The notes beneath the pieces were generated by a model. It was not told the DNA's origin and ran no database searches. It saw nothing but the letters and a program-made list of their open reading frames with translations. A stretch of DNA of 52,969 nucleotides, taken from assembly GCA_035533475.1 (NCBI GenBank), contig DATLTS010000068.1, forward strand, positions 1-52,969. Direction: 5' to 3'. This document shows, one piece after another, positions 30,524 through 39,929 of this stretch (within the stretch, counting starts at the first letter, position 1; each line of letters starts with the position of its first letter). The position numbers and the translations under genes were made by a program. Source of the stretch: Mycobacteriales bacterium (GTDB lineage Bacteria > Actinomycetota > Actinomycetes > DATLTS01).

Positions 30524-32551
30524 ATGGGCGAGCAGCAGCCCGCCGCGGTGCCGCGGCGGGAACGTGATCAGCCCTGGGTAATGCGCACCTACGCCGGGCA
30601 CTCGTCGGCCCGGGAGTCGAACGAGCTCTATCGGCGCAACCTCGGGAAGGGGCAGACCGGCCTGTCGGTTGCGTTCGATCTGCCCACCCAGACCGGCTAC
30701 GACGCCGACAATGAGCTGGCACGTGGGGAGGTCGGGAAGGTTGGCGTCCCGATCGCCCATCTGGGCGACATGCGGTCCCTTTTCGCCGACATCCCGCTCG
30801 CTGAGATGAACACGTCGATGACCATCAATGCCACGGCGATGTGGCTGTTGGCGCTCTACCAGGTGGTCGCCGAGGAGCAGGGGGCCGACCCTCGTCAGCT
30901 CAGCGGCACCACCCAGAACGACATCATCAAGGAATACCTCTCGCGCGGTACCTACGTTTTCCCGCCTGGCCCGTCGCTGCGGTTGATCACCGACATGATC
31001 GCCTACACGGTCACCAGCATCCCCAAATGGAACCCGATCAATGTCTGCAGCTACCACCTACAGGAGGCCGGCGCGACGCCGGTTCAGGAGATCGCCTACT
31101 CGCTGAGCACGGCGATCGCCGTTCTCGACGCCGCCAAGGCGAGCGGCCAGGTCCCGCAGGAACGCTTCGGCGAGGTAGTCGCCCGGATGTCGTTCTTCGT
31201 CAATGCGGGCGTCCGCTTCATCGAGGAGATGTGCAAGCTTCGTGCCTTCGTCGAGCTCTGGGACGAGATCACCCGCGATCGGTACGGCATCGAGGACCCC
31301 AAGCAGCGCCGGTTCCGATACGGGGTGCAGGTCAACTCACTCGGACTCACCGAGGCCCAGCCCGAGAACAACGTCTACCGGATCCTGCTCGAGATGCTCG
31401 CGGTTACCCTCTCTCGCGACGCCAGGGCGCGGGCGATCCAGCTTCCGGCCTGGAACGAGGCCCTCGGGCTTCCCCGCCCATGGGATCAGCAGTGGTCTCT
31501 GCGGGCGCAGCAGATCCTGGCCTTCGAGTCGGACCTGCTCGAATACGACGACGTGTTTCGCGGTTCGCACGTCATCGACTCGCGGGTCGCCGAGATGGTT
31601 GCGGCCGCGCGTGAGGAGATCGATCGGGTGCAGGCACTGGGTGGGGCGGTGCCGGCAGTCGAGAGCGGGTACATGAAGTCGCAGCTGGTCAGCTCGCACG
31701 CCGAGCGGCGCCGCCGGATCGAAGCTGGAGAAGACGTCGTGGTTGGGGTGAACCGGTTCACCACGACGGAGCCGAACCCGCTCGCCACCGAGCTCGATGC
31801 CGGTATCCAGGCGGTGGATCCGGCGGTCGAGGCCAACGCGATCGAGGAACTTGGACGCTGGCGAGCTGGCCGGGATGCGAACGCGGTGGATGAGGCTCTG
31901 CGCGCCCTTCGGGACACGGCCAAGACAGAGGCCAACCTCGTCCTGCCGACCATTGCATGTGCCCGGGCCGGGGTGACGACCGGCGAGTGGGCCGGGGTGC
32001 TCCGCGAAGTCTTCGGGGAGTACCGGGCGCCGACCGGCGTGACCGCGGCCGTCGGAGTTGTTGCCGAGGCCGGCTCGGAACTCGCTGCGGTGCGGGCGCT
32101 GGTCCGCAAGACCGGCGACGATCTCGGTGGTCGGCTGCGCCTTCTCGTCGGAAAGCCAGGACTGGACGGCCACTCGAACGGCGCCGAGCAGATCGCCGTA
32201 CGCGCCCGCGATGCCGGGTTCGAGGTCGTCTACCAGGGGATTCGGCTTACGCCGGGGCAGATCGCGTCCGCGGCGGTGGAAGAGGACGTGCACTGCGTCG
32301 GCCTATCCATCCTGTCCGGCTCTCATCTCGAACTCGTCCCCATGGTGCTCGATGCCTTACGCGAGGCTGGCGCCGGAGATCTGCCGGTGGTAGTCGGCGG
32401 GATCATCCCGGCCGCGGACGCCGCTGGCCTGCGCTCGGCGGGTGTCGCGAGGGTTTTTACCCCGAAGGACTACGAGATGACCGCCATCATGCGCGAGATC
32501 GTTGCCGTGATCCGCGAATCCCACGGCTTGCCGCCGATCTCCGAGGGCTGA
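30524..32551 (+). CDS. ecm: Ethylmalonyl-CoA mutase (MeaA type), B12-dependent
   Basis: The 675-residue protein has a TIM-barrel acyl-CoA mutase domain (about 1-520; [56 protein letters not shown]). It is fused to a C-terminal cobalamin domain with the DxHxxG motif (GLDGHSNG, H550). The sequence closely resembles Streptomyces MeaA, now assigned as ethylmalonyl-CoA mutase, which converts (2R)-ethylmalonyl-CoA to methylsuccinyl-CoA. ATG 30524 was chosen for the GGAGG seven bases upstream, with TACCAT at 30493 as a possible -10. Ccr, which makes its substrate, is encoded at 38045. Confidence 0.9.
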   Translation: MGEQQPAAVPRRERDQPWVMRTYAGHSSARESNELYRRNLGKGQTGLSVAFDLPTQTGYDADNELARGEVGKVGVPIAHLGDMRSLFADIPLAEMNTSMTINATAMWLLALYQVVAEEQGADPRQLSGTTQNDIIKEYLSRGTYVFPPGPSLRLITDMIAYTVTSIPKWNPINVCSYHLQEAGATPVQEIAYSLSTAIAVLDAAKASGQVPQERFGEVVARMSFFVNAGVRFIEEMCKLRAFVELWDEITRDRYGIEDPKQRRFRYGVQVNSLGLTEAQPENNVYRILLEMLAVTLSRDARARAIQLPAWNEALGLPRPWDQQWSLRAQQILAFESDLLEYDDVFRGSHVIDSRVAEMVAAAREEIDRVQALGGAVPAVESGYMKSQLVSSHAERRRRIEAGEDVVVGVNRFTTTEPNPLATELDAGIQAVDPAVEANAIEELGRWRAGRDANAVDEALRALRDTAKTEANLVLPTIACARAGVTTGEWAGVLREVFGEYRAPTGVTAAVGVVAEAGSELAAVRALVRKTGDDLGGRLRLLVGKPGLDGHSNGAEQIAVRARDAGFEVVYQGIRLTPGQIASAAVEEDVHCVGLSILSGSHLELVPMVLDALREAGAGDLPVVVGGIIPAADAAGLRSAGVARVFTPKDYEMTAIMREIVAVIRESHGLPPISEG

Positions 32552-32556
32552 GCCGG

Positions 32557-33216
32557 GTGCGCCTCGTCGTCGCGCGTTGCAGCGTCGACTACGTCGGCCG
32601 GCTCACGGCCCATCTGCCGTCCGCGCTGCGGCTGCTGCTCGTCAAGGCGGATGGGTCAGTGTCCATCCATGCCGATGACCGGGCCTACAAGCCGCTGAAC
32701 TGGATGAGCCCGCCCTGCACCCTGCTCGAGGATGTCGACCACTGGACCGTGAGCAACCGGGCCGGCGAGCAACTCGTCATCACGATCGAAGCGGTTCTGC
32801 ACGATTCGCGGCACGAACTCGGGATCGACCCCGGGCTACGCAAGGATGGCGTCGAATCCCATCTTCAGGAACTGCTCGCGGCCACGCCGGACCTGCTCGG
32901 CGAGGGCTTCCGGCTGGTCCAACGTGAGTACCCGACCGACATTGGTCCGGTTGACCTCCTCTGCAGAGACGGCGATGGACGGGCCGTAGCCGTCGAGGTC
33001 AAGCGACGGGGTGAGATCGACGGGGTGGAACAGCTCACACGCTACCTCGAACGACTTGGTCGCGACCCCGCCCTGCGGCCGGTGCGCGGGGTGCTCGCGG
33101 CCCGCGAGATCCGCCCGCAGGCGCGGGTGCTCGCCCAGGCCCGGGGCATCGGCTGCCTGGTCCTCGACTACGAGGCGATGTGCGGACTCGAGCCCGCCGC
33201 CCCCACGCTGTTCTGA
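32557..33216 (+). CDS. nucS: Mismatch-specific endonuclease NucS (EndoMS)
   Basis: NucS replaces MutS/MutL in most actinobacteria, cutting both strands at mismatches. The 219-residue protein has an N-terminal beta domain ([24 protein letters not shown]) and a C-terminal PD-(D/E)xK nuclease domain ([29 protein letters not shown]). The final PTLF resembles a sliding-clamp contact. GTG at 32557 starts five bases after ecm; the longer upstream frame lies inside ecm. Confidence 0.93.
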   Translation: MRLVVARCSVDYVGRLTAHLPSALRLLLVKADGSVSIHADDRAYKPLNWMSPPCTLLEDVDHWTVSNRAGEQLVITIEAVLHDSRHELGIDPGLRKDGVESHLQELLAATPDLLGEGFRLVQREYPTDIGPVDLLCRDGDGRAVAVEVKRRGEIDGVEQLTRYLERLGRDPALRPVRGVLAAREIRPQARVLAQARGIGCLVLDYEAMCGLEPAAPTLF

Positions 33217-33333
33217 CCCGGTCCGGTGGACCCGGGCTCGGCCAGGGCCGGGCTCGGCCGGGGCCGGGCTCGGCGGCTCTGCGAGACTGACCGTCGATGT
33301 GGGCGCGGTGTCGCCCCGGACCGAGGAGCGGAC

Positions 33334-35109
33334 GTGGGTCGCGAGTTCAGCAGCATCGGGGTCGTCGGGCTCGGCACTATGGGGGCGGGAATCGCCGAGG
33401 TGCTGGCCAGATCTGGCATAGCGGTCATTGGGGTCGAGGTCGACGAGCCCGGGCTCGAACGCGGCCGCGGCCATCTCGACAGCTCGACCTCTCGCGCGGT
33501 GAGCCGCGGCAAGCTGACCGAGGACGAGCGGCGGGAGCTTCTCGCACGAATCAGATTCACCACCGAGCTCTCGGCGCTGGCTGACGTCGAGTTGGTCGTC
33601 GAGGCGATCCCCGAGCGGCTCGACCTCAAGCGGGCGCTGTTCGCCAACCTGGACGACGTCACCCGGCCCGAGACCATCCTCGCGACCAACACCTCATCGC
33701 TGTCCGTCACCGAGCTCGCGGTGGCCACCCGGCGCCCGTCGCGTGTGGTTGGCATGCACTGGTTCAATCCGGCCACGGTCATGGGCCTGGTCGAAGTCGT
33801 GCGCACCGTGGTCACCGATCCGGAGGTCGTCGCGGACGTCGAGGCGTTGGTCGCCCGAGTCTCCAAAACCGATGTCACGGCCGGAGACCGAGCTGGGTTC
33901 ATCGCGAATGCCCTGCTTTTCGGCTACCTGAACCAGGCCGTGTCGATGTACGAGGCGCATTACGCCTCCCGGGAGGACATCGATGCGGCGATGCGGCTGG
34001 GTTGCGGTCTGCCCATGGGGCCGCTTGCGCTGCTCGACCTGATCGGGCTCGACTCGGCCTACGAGATCCTGGACACGATGTACCACCAGTCTCGTGACCT
34101 GCGACATGCGCCGGCTCCGATTCTCAAGCAACTGGTCACCGCCGGCTTCCTCGGCCGCAAGACCGGCCGGGGTTTCTACAGCTACGCCGGGGTGGACTCG
34201 CCCGAGGTCGTCGACAGCGGGGGCGTTGCCGGGCCGTCGCACGAGCTTGGTCGGCAAGTCTCGCGGATCGGTGTCGTCGGAACTGGCACGATGGCCTCGG
34301 GGATCGTTGAGGTCTGTGCCAAGTCCGGCTTCGATGTGGTGTTTCGCGCCCGCGGTGACGAGAAGGTCGCGGAGACTAGGGCGCGGATCGAAAAGTCGCT
34401 GGACAAGGCGGTCCAGCGCGGCAAGCTTTCCGCGGACGAGCGGGCGGCGGCGCTGAGCCGGATCACCGGTACCAGCCGCCTGGACGACCTGGCCGACGCG
34501 GACCTCGTGCTCGAGGCGGTCGTGGAGGATCTCGCCGTCAAGCAACCGTTGTTCGCGGCGCTGGACGAGGTCGTGAAGCCTGGAGCGATTCTGGCGTCCA
34601 CGACGTCGAGCCTTCCCGTGATCGAATGCGCGACGGCGACCTCCCGGCCGGGCGACGTGATCGGCATGCATTGGTTCAACCCGGCCGCGATAATGCGACT
34701 CGTCGAAGTCGTCCCGACGGTGCGGACCACGGAGGACGTGGTTGCCACCGTGCACGGGCTTTGCGCCACTCTGGGCAAGCACCCGGTCCTCTGCGGGGAC
34801 CGGGCCGGATTCATCGTCAACGCGCTGCTGTTCCCCTACCTCAACGATGCGGTGCGCATGCTGGAAGGGCATTACGCCAGCGCCGAGGACATCGATGCGG
34901 CGATGAAAGTTGGCTGTGGCTATCCGATGGGCCCATTCGAGCTGCTCGACGTCGTGGGCCTCGACGTGTCACTCGCCATCCAACAACGTCTCTACCTCGA
35001 GTTCCGTGAGCCCGGCTTCGCCCCGGCGCCGTTGCTCGAGCACCTCGTCACGGCTGGCTACCTCGGCCGCAAGACCGGCCGAGGATTCCGTGACTACTCG
35101 AGCCGGTGA
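33334..35109 (+). CDS. Fused tandem 3-hydroxyacyl-CoA dehydrogenase
   Basis: The 591-residue protein contains two complete 3-hydroxybutyryl-CoA dehydrogenase units. The first (about 1-290) has GLGTMGAGIAEV, TNTSSLSVT, MHWFNP and FIANALLF; the second (about 305-591) has GTGTMASGIVEV, STTSSLPV, MHWFNP and FIVNALLF. Both keep catalytic Ser and His. The second has Ala for the last Gly of the nucleotide motif and FRARGDE at the end of strand two, where the first has VEVDEP. The GTG start at 33334 has GAGGAG five bases upstream. Similar double-length proteins occur in Streptomyces. Physiological substrate not certain. Confidence 0.87.
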   Translation: MGREFSSIGVVGLGTMGAGIAEVLARSGIAVIGVEVDEPGLERGRGHLDSSTSRAVSRGKLTEDERRELLARIRFTTELSALADVELVVEAIPERLDLKRALFANLDDVTRPETILATNTSSLSVTELAVATRRPSRVVGMHWFNPATVMGLVEVVRTVVTDPEVVADVEALVARVSKTDVTAGDRAGFIANALLFGYLNQAVSMYEAHYASREDIDAAMRLGCGLPMGPLALLDLIGLDSAYEILDTMYHQSRDLRHAPAPILKQLVTAGFLGRKTGRGFYSYAGVDSPEVVDSGGVAGPSHELGRQVSRIGVVGTGTMASGIVEVCAKSGFDVVFRARGDEKVAETRARIEKSLDKAVQRGKLSADERAAALSRITGTSRLDDLADADLVLEAVVEDLAVKQPLFAALDEVVKPGAILASTTSSLPVIECATATSRPGDVIGMHWFNPAAIMRLVEVVPTVRTTEDVVATVHGLCATLGKHPVLCGDRAGFIVNALLFPYLNDAVRMLEGHYASAEDIDAAMKVGCGYPMGPFELLDVVGLDVSLAIQQRLYLEFREPGFAPAPLLEHLVTAGYLGRKTGRGFRDYSSR

Positions 35110-35417
35110 CGCCGCGGCGCAGTCGCCGCCGGGAGCCCCCGGCCAGCTCGCCCCCGACCACTCCGGAGGTAGTCGAGGAGGGTGCCGACGGGGACTGGGT
35201 GGTGCGCCGGCTCGCCGGCCGGGCGGGCCGAACCTACCGTTGCCCCGGTTGTGACCAGGAGTTCTCCTCGACGTTGCCGCATGTGGTGGTCTGGCCCGCG
35301 AGCGGCGCATTTGCCGGCAGCGAGTCGCGCCGGCACTGGCACACGGTCTGCTGGCAGCGCCGCGACCGTCGCGGAGTCAAAGACCATCGGTCGAAGAACG
35401 CGCCCCGGTTCGGCTGA
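35106..35417 (+). CDS. Small conserved zinc-binding protein, function unknown
   Basis: The 103-residue protein starts at GTG 35106, overlapping the dehydrogenase stop (GTGA). After a basic, Pro-rich N-terminus it has CPGC (C46, C49) and HWHTVCW (H77, H79, C82), a likely zinc site with some likeness to HNH-type folds. Similar actinobacterial proteins are usually labelled 'ATP/GTP-binding protein', but no P-loop is visible here. Function unknown. Confidence 0.7.
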   Translation: MTPRRSRRREPPASSPPTTPEVVEEGADGDWVVRRLAGRAGRTYRCPGCDQEFSSTLPHVVVWPASGAFAGSESRRHWHTVCWQRRDRRGVKDHRSKNAPRFG

Positions 35418-35640
35418 TCCTGACGAGGTCTCCCCACCATCGGCCGAGCGGCCCGAAATCGGCACCGAGCCGGAAACCGATCCGATCGGGTCGTCGGAAG
35501 GTGACCGTCTCGACGGGCAGGCGCCCGCCGCGCAAGGACGTGTAATGCTCTGCGAGCACCATGTCCGCCCCCGGTCGAGGACGCGAACTTCTGCGCCCTA
35601 GCCCTTGACTGGTGGCCACGAGGCTGGGGCAGGCCGAGGC

Positions 35641-35646
35641 TAGGGT
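35641..35646 (+). promoter_or_regulatory. Putative -10 box for a leaderless hydrolase transcript
   Basis: TAGGGT is followed by seven bases and ATG 35654. The 236-base gap from 35418 otherwise shows no convincing gene. Confidence 0.35.
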
Positions 35647-35653
35647 GCCCGCG

Positions 35654-36370
35654 ATGGCTGACATCCGAGCGAACACCGTGCTGCCGGCCGACCGCCGACC
35701 GGTCACGTTGTTCACCGCCGACCGGCTGAAGCTGGTCGGTGAGCTCGCCGTGCCGCTCGGGGCCGCGGCGTCTGCCTGCGTGATCTTCCTGCACCCGCTG
35801 CCTACGCAGGGCGGAATGATGGACAGCCACCTGTTACGCAAGGCGGCCTGGCGACTGCCGGCCCTCGCCGGGATCGCCGTGCTGCGCTTCAACACCCGGG
35901 GTACCCGATCTGCGCTGGGCACCAGCGAGGGGAGCTTTGACGGCGGGGACGGGGAGCGGCTCGATGTCGCGGCTGCTCTGGACTTGGTCGAACACGAGCC
36001 CTTGCCGCAGCCGTGGCTGGTCGGCTGGTCCTTCGGCAGCGAACTGGGGCTGCGGCATGGGCTCGACCCGAGCGTGACCGGGCTCATCCTGCTTGCGCCG
36101 CCGTTGCGTCAGGCCACATCGACCGATCTGCGGGCCTGGGGTGCCTCGGGGAAGCCGGTAGTGGCCATCGTCCCGGAGTTCGACGACTACCTCCGGCCGC
36201 CCGAGGCCAGGAAGCGGTTCGCTGAGATCGGGCAGGCCGAGGTGGTCGAGGTGCCTGGGGCGAAACACCTGTTCGTTGGCTACACCGAGCGGGTCCTGGA
36301 CGAGATCGTCCGTTGCGTCCAGCCGACCGCCTACCCGCTGCCCCGATCCTGGCCGCCCGGGCAGTCTTGA
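35654..36370 (+). CDS. Alpha/beta hydrolase family protein
   Basis: The 238-residue protein has the oxyanion segment FLHPLPTQGGMMD, the RFNTRG strand, the nucleophile elbow GWSFGS, a late Asp in VPEFDDYL and the catalytic His in GAKHLFVG. This is a compact dienelactone-hydrolase/YueD-like arrangement. ATG 35654 follows a TAGGGT box at leaderless distance. The substrate is unknown; genes nearby deal with acyl-CoA compounds, so a thioesterase or esterase is possible. Confidence 0.8.
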   Translation: MADIRANTVLPADRRPVTLFTADRLKLVGELAVPLGAAASACVIFLHPLPTQGGMMDSHLLRKAAWRLPALAGIAVLRFNTRGTRSALGTSEGSFDGGDGERLDVAAALDLVEHEPLPQPWLVGWSFGSELGLRHGLDPSVTGLILLAPPLRQATSTDLRAWGASGKPVVAIVPEFDDYLRPPEARKRFAEIGQAEVVEVPGAKHLFVGYTERVLDEIVRCVQPTAYPLPRSWPPGQS

Positions 36371-36390
36371 GCGCGCCGGCAGTCCAGCCG

Positions 36391-36456
36391 ACCGCGAGTG
36401 TGCAATTTCCGACGCCCCGTACGCTCGGGCCCCGTCGGAAATTGCACACTCGCGGT
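36391..36456 (+). repeat. Perfect 24-base inverted repeat with 18-base spacer
   Basis: Arms 36391-36414 and 36433-36456 are exact reverse complements (core GTGTGCAATTTCCGACG). The central AATTT/AAATT is unusually A+T-rich for this genome, and the spacer is 18 bases. It could form a long hairpin or bind a dimeric protein. No ORF is needed to explain it. Confidence 0.9.
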
Positions 36457-36558
36457 GCTACGCGGGCCCCGGCGGGTGCTCCGCGGGCCCCGGAGGGTGC
36501 TACGCGGGCCCCGGCGGGTGCTCCGCGGGCCCCGGCGGTGCTACGCGGGCCCCGGCAG
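36455..36558 (+). repeat. Five-copy 21-base tandem repeat (minisatellite)
   Basis: Units of the form GTGCTMCGCGGGCCCCGGCGG follow each other at 36455, 36476, 36497, 36518 and about 36538 (the last shifted by one base). The sixth base alternates A, C, A, C, A, hinting at a 42-base higher-order unit. It begins inside the right arm of the inverted repeat. It lies between two hydrolase genes, before the -10-like box at 36598. Confidence 0.9.
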
Positions 36559-36597
36559 GGGTCCGGCCGGGCCTCCCACCGGGGGCGGCGATTCGGC

Positions 36598-36603
36598 TAC
36601 GGT
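36598..36603 (+). promoter_or_regulatory. Putative -10 box for a leaderless hydrolase transcript
   Basis: TACGGT is followed by seven bases and ATG 36611. The minisatellite ends about 40 bases upstream, where a -35 region would begin. Confidence 0.35.
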
Positions 36604-36610
36604 CGGGACC

Positions 36611-37399
36611 ATGTCCCCCGTCGAGCTGTATCACCGGGACACCGGATCGGGGCCGGCCCTGGTGCTCCTGCACGCCTTCCCGCTGTCCTCGGCGATGTGG
36701 CTAGCTCAGCGGGAGGCCCTCAACGCCACCCACCGCGTCATCACCCCGGACCAGCGCGGTTTCGGCGGCTCACCGCTGGGTGAAGAGCCGCCGTCGCTCG
36801 ACCTCGTCGCCGACGACCTCGCCGCCCTTCTCGACGCCAAGGATCTGGGCTCGGTCGTTCTCGGTGGCTTGTCGATGGGCGGCTACGTGGCGATGGCGTT
36901 CCTGCGCCGCCACCCGGACCGCGTTCGCGGGCTCGTGCTCGCGGACACCAAGGCCGGCCCGGATACCCCGAAGGTCAGGGCCAACCGCGAACGGATTGCG
37001 GAGCAGGTGATCGACGACGCGTCCCTGCTCATCGAGGAGGTCTTCCCGACCCTGCTCGGACCTACCTCGGTCGCCAGCCGCCCGCTCGTGCTCGGCCGGG
37101 TCAAGGCCCTCGTCCAGGCGGCCCCGCCGGTGGCCGTCGCCTGGGCTCAACGTGCGATGGCCGCCCGGCCTGACTCGTTCGCCACGCTTCGGGCGGTCGC
37201 CGTGCCGACCCTGGTCGTGGTCGGTGAGGAGGACACGCTGGCCCCGCCGGCCGAGGCCCGGGCGATGGCCGACGCCGTGCCGCGGGGGCGGCTGGTCGCG
37301 TTGCCCGGCGCCGGGCACCTCAGCGCCGTCGAGGCGCCGGAGGAGTTCAACGCGGCGCTGGCCGGCTTCCTTGCCGAGCTCGGATCAGCCAGGGGTTGA
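36611..37399 (+). CDS. Alpha/beta fold hydrolase
   Basis: The 262-residue protein has LLHAFPLSSAMW (oxyanion hole), TPDQRGFGGS, the nucleophile elbow GLSMGG, the acid in VVGEEDTL and the catalytic His in GAGHLSAVE. This pattern fits 3-oxoadipate enol-lactonase-like or esterase members. ATG 36611 starts the domain; a longer frame through the upstream repeats is rejected. The 3' end overlaps the convergent DivIVA-like gene by 15 bases. Confidence 0.85.
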   Translation: MSPVELYHRDTGSGPALVLLHAFPLSSAMWLAQREALNATHRVITPDQRGFGGSPLGEEPPSLDLVADDLAALLDAKDLGSVVLGGLSMGGYVAMAFLRRHPDRVRGLVLADTKAGPDTPKVRANRERIAEQVIDDASLLIEEVFPTLLGPTSVASRPLVLGRVKALVQAAPPVAVAWAQRAMAARPDSFATLRAVAVPTLVVVGEEDTLAPPAEARAMADAVPRGRLVALPGAGHLSAVEAPEEFNAALAGFLAELGSARG

Positions 37400-37999
37400 G
37401 TCCTCCTGCGCCATGATCGCGGCAGTGGGCGGCGACGGGTCCTCCGGTGGCGCGACGACCGCCGGCCGGTCGGCAACCGCGACGACGGCCGCGAGCTGCT
37501 CTCGTAACTCGCCGAGCCGGGCGCGGATCCGCTCGCGCTGCGCGGCCAGCTCGTCGACCTCCCGCTGGGCGGCTTCGTGGATCTGCCGGACCTGGCTACG
37601 GGCCTCCGCCCGCTCACGTTCGGCCGCGGCGCGTGCCTGCTCGACGAGCTGCCCGGCCTCGCCGCGGGCGGCCTCGATGATCGCGCTCGCCTCGCCCCGG
37701 GCCCGCTCGGTCGCGGTGAGCGCGTCGGTGCGCACCCGCTCGGCGTCGAGCTGGGCGGCCGTGCGGAGGCTGGTTGCCTCGGCGTCGGCGAGCTCGAGGA
37801 TCTGACCGATCCGCTCACCGAGATCCTCGTAGGAGGGTTGGGTGCGCGCCAGCTCGGCCTGGGCCTGGGCAAGCTCGGTCTCCAGCCAGTCGACGTGCCG
37901 GTCGACCTGCGCCCGGTCGTAGCCGCGGAGCACGAGGTCGAAGCTGCGGACGTTCATGGCCTCGTCGAGCGGCATCATCGTTGTGTCGTCTGTCGTCAT
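37385..37999 (-). CDS. DivIVA-like coiled-coil protein
   Basis: The 204-residue protein starts with a DivIVA-type segment (FDLVLRGYDRAQVDRHVDWL), then a long Ala/Glu/Arg coiled coil (about 35-170) and a Pro-rich tail. DivIVA-domain proteins mark curved membranes or build polar scaffolds in actinobacteria. The gene follows ccr by 45 bases on the same strand and may be co-transcribed with mce and ccr. Exact cellular role unknown. Confidence 0.78.
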   Translation of the reverse strand: MTTDDTTMMPLDEAMNVRSFDLVLRGYDRAQVDRHVDWLETELAQAQAELARTQPSYEDLGERIGQILELADAEATSLRTAAQLDAERVRTDALTATERARGEASAIIEAARGEAGQLVEQARAAAERERAEARSQVRQIHEAAQREVDELAAQRERIRARLGELREQLAAVVAVADRPAVVAPPEDPSPPTAAIMAQEDSTPG

Positions 38000-38044
38000 G
38001 GTGGGAATGTGTCCAGTTCGGCCGCCGCAGACACCCGTTGCGGG

Positions 38045-39382
38045 CTATCTGTTTCGAAACCGCATGATGGCCTCGATATGCCGATCCCGCAACTGGGGAT
38101 CCCGCACCCCGAGCCCCTCTTCGGGGGCGAGACAGAGCACCCCCACCTTTCCCTGGTGCAGGTTGCGGTGCACGTCGTACGCGGCCTGACCGGTCTCCTC
38201 GAGCGGGTAGGTCCTGGAAAGCGTGGGGTGGATGCGGGCTTTGGCGATCAGCCGGTTGGCCTCCCAAGCCTCGCGGTAGTTCGCGAAGTGGCTGCCGACG
38301 ATCCGCTTGAGGTTCATCCACAGATAGCGGTTGTCGTAGCTGTGGAGGAATCCCGACGTCGAAGCGCAGGTCACCACGACCCCGCCGCGCCGGGCGACGT
38401 AGACGCTGGCGCCGAAGGTTTCCCGGCCGGGATGCTCGAACACGATGTCCGGGTCCTCGCCGCCGGTGAGCTTGCGGATGCTCTTGCCGAATCGCTGCCA
38501 TTCCTTGGGATCCTGGGTGTTCTCGTCCTTCCAGAAGTGGTAGTCCTCGGCGGCTCGGTCGATGATGAGTTCGGCCCCCATCCGCCGGCACAGCTCGGCC
38601 TTCTCCGGGCTCGACACGACGCACACCGGGGTGGCTCCGCCGTTCAGCGCGAACTGGGTGGCGTAGGACCCGAGGCCACCGGATGCGCCCCAGATCAGCA
38701 CGACGTCGCCCTGCTTCATCACCGCACCATGCCGCCCCACCAGTTGGCGGTAGGCGGTGGAGTTCACCAGGCCGGGGGCGGCGGCCTCCTCCCAGGTCAG
38801 GTGAGCGGGCTTCGGCATGAGCTGGTTCGCCTTGACGAGGGCCAACTCGGCCAGCCCGCCGAAATTCGTCTCGAACCCCCAGATCCGCTGCTCCGGGTCG
38901 AGCATCGTGTCGTCGTGCCCGTCCGGGCTCTCCAACTCCACCGACAAGCAGTGCGCCACGACCTCGTCGCCGGGGGACCAGGCGTGCACCCCCGGCCCGG
39001 TGCGCAGGACGACCCCGGCCAGGTCGGATCCCACAACGTGGTACGGCAGGTCGTGCCGCTTCGATAGCGGCGACATCCGCCCGTATCGCTCGAGGAAGCC
39101 GAATGTGGATAGCGGCTCGAAGATGGACGTCCAGACCGTGTTGTAGTTGATGGCACTCGCCATCACCGCGACGAGTGCTTCACCGGGGCCGAGCTCCGGG
39201 GTGGGCACCTCGTCGACGTGCAGGGATCTGCGGGGATCCTTGTCCCGGGTCGCCAGCCCAGCGAACAACTCGGTCTCGTCCTTGCGAACCACGACGCCGC
39301 GGTAGCTGTCCGGAACGGGCAGCTCGGCGAATTCCTCGGGCCGGGTGTCCCCGGCAAGGATCGCGTCCCGGATGTCCTTCAC
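38045..39382 (-). CDS. ccr: Crotonyl-CoA carboxylase/reductase
   Basis: The NADPH-dependent enzyme reductively carboxylates crotonyl-CoA to (2S)-ethylmalonyl-CoA. The 445-residue sequence closely resembles Streptomyces Ccr (VMASAINYN, SIFEPLSTFGFLERYGR, LIWGASGGLGSYATQF, GSHFANYREAWEANRL). The CO2-binding residues described for the Kitasatospora enzyme are present at the same numbers: N81, F170, E171 and H365. I start at GTG 39382, with AGAGGA upstream; a TTG at 39424 is an alternative. It supplies substrate to Ecm or extender units to polyketide synthases. Confidence 0.95.
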   Translation of the reverse strand: MKDIRDAILAGDTRPEEFAELPVPDSYRGVVVRKDETELFAGLATRDKDPRRSLHVDEVPTPELGPGEALVAVMASAINYNTVWTSIFEPLSTFGFLERYGRMSPLSKRHDLPYHVVGSDLAGVVLRTGPGVHAWSPGDEVVAHCLSVELESPDGHDDTMLDPEQRIWGFETNFGGLAELALVKANQLMPKPAHLTWEEAAAPGLVNSTAYRQLVGRHGAVMKQGDVVLIWGASGGLGSYATQFALNGGATPVCVVSSPEKAELCRRMGAELIIDRAAEDYHFWKDENTQDPKEWQRFGKSIRKLTGGEDPDIVFEHPGRETFGASVYVARRGGVVVTCASTSGFLHSYDNRYLWMNLKRIVGSHFANYREAWEANRLIAKARIHPTLSRTYPLEETGQAAYDVHRNLHQGKVGVLCLAPEEGLGVRDPQLRDRHIEAIMRFRNR

Positions 39383-39420
39383 GTGTCCTCTTTTCGGATC
39401 GTCCCAGGCAGGAGTTTTCT

Positions 39421-39846
39421 TCAACGACGCTTTGGTGCCTCAACCAGTTCAGTGAGCACTCCCTGGACATCCTTGGGGTGCAGAAAGGCGATGGACGCGC
39501 CCATCGAGCCGTGCCGCGGACGGGCGTCCACGAGCCGAACGCCCTGGGCCGACACCGTCGCGAGGGCAGCCGTTATGTCGTCGACTCCGTAGCCGACGTG
39601 GTGCACGCCCTCGCCGTTTCGTTCGAGGAACTTCCCGACCGGTGAGTCGGGCCGGGTCGGTTCAAGCAGTTGGACGTAGGAGCCGCCGGCGTCGGCGTCG
39701 GCGACGATGAGCATCGCCTCCCGCACACCCTGGTCCTCGTGCACCTCGCGGGCCACCACGGTGAGACCGAACGTCGAAGCGTAGAATGCGGTGGCGGCCT
39801 CGAGGTCACTGACCGCGATCCCGATGTGGTCGATCCGGGTAAGCAA
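39421..39846 (-). CDS. mce: Methylmalonyl-CoA/ethylmalonyl-CoA epimerase
   Basis: The 141-residue vicinal-oxygen-chelate protein has [32 protein letters not shown] and a late ELVEA. His and Glu ligands hold a divalent metal. It interconverts the 2R and 2S forms of methylmalonyl-CoA and, in this pathway, ethylmalonyl-CoA. The start is TTG 39846, preceded by GGAGG. It is followed by ccr on the same strand and is divergent from the thiolase. Confidence 0.9.
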   Translation of the reverse strand: MLTRIDHIGIAVSDLEAATAFYASTFGLTVVAREVHEDQGVREAMLIVADADAGGSYVQLLEPTRPDSPVGKFLERNGEGVHHVGYGVDDITAALATVSAQGVRLVDARPRHGSMGASIAFLHPKDVQGVLTELVEAPKRR

Positions 39847-39884
39847 CGCTTGCCTCCTCTGTCGGTCGCCCCGGGGCGGGTCGC

Positions 39885-39890
39885 TATCGT
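39885..39890 (+). promoter_or_regulatory. Putative -10 box for the thiolase gene
   Basis: TATCGT lies in the 83-base gap between divergent mce and thiolase genes, giving a leader of about 30 bases with a GAGGAGG site. A minus-strand promoter for mce should overlap this region. Confidence 0.3.
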
Positions 39891-39929
39891 TGCAGGACGC
39901 CTGTCCGTCCTCGCGAGGAGGCTCCACCC

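Noticed and set aside
36455-36558. CRISPR-like array
   Set aside because: Units are contiguous 21-mers without unique spacers and no cas gene is present.
36398-36610. N-terminal extension of the hydrolase through the inverted repeat and minisatellite
   Set aside because: The extension is only repeat-encoded LRGPRRV units; the hydrolase domain begins right at ATG 36611 with a TACGGT box before it.
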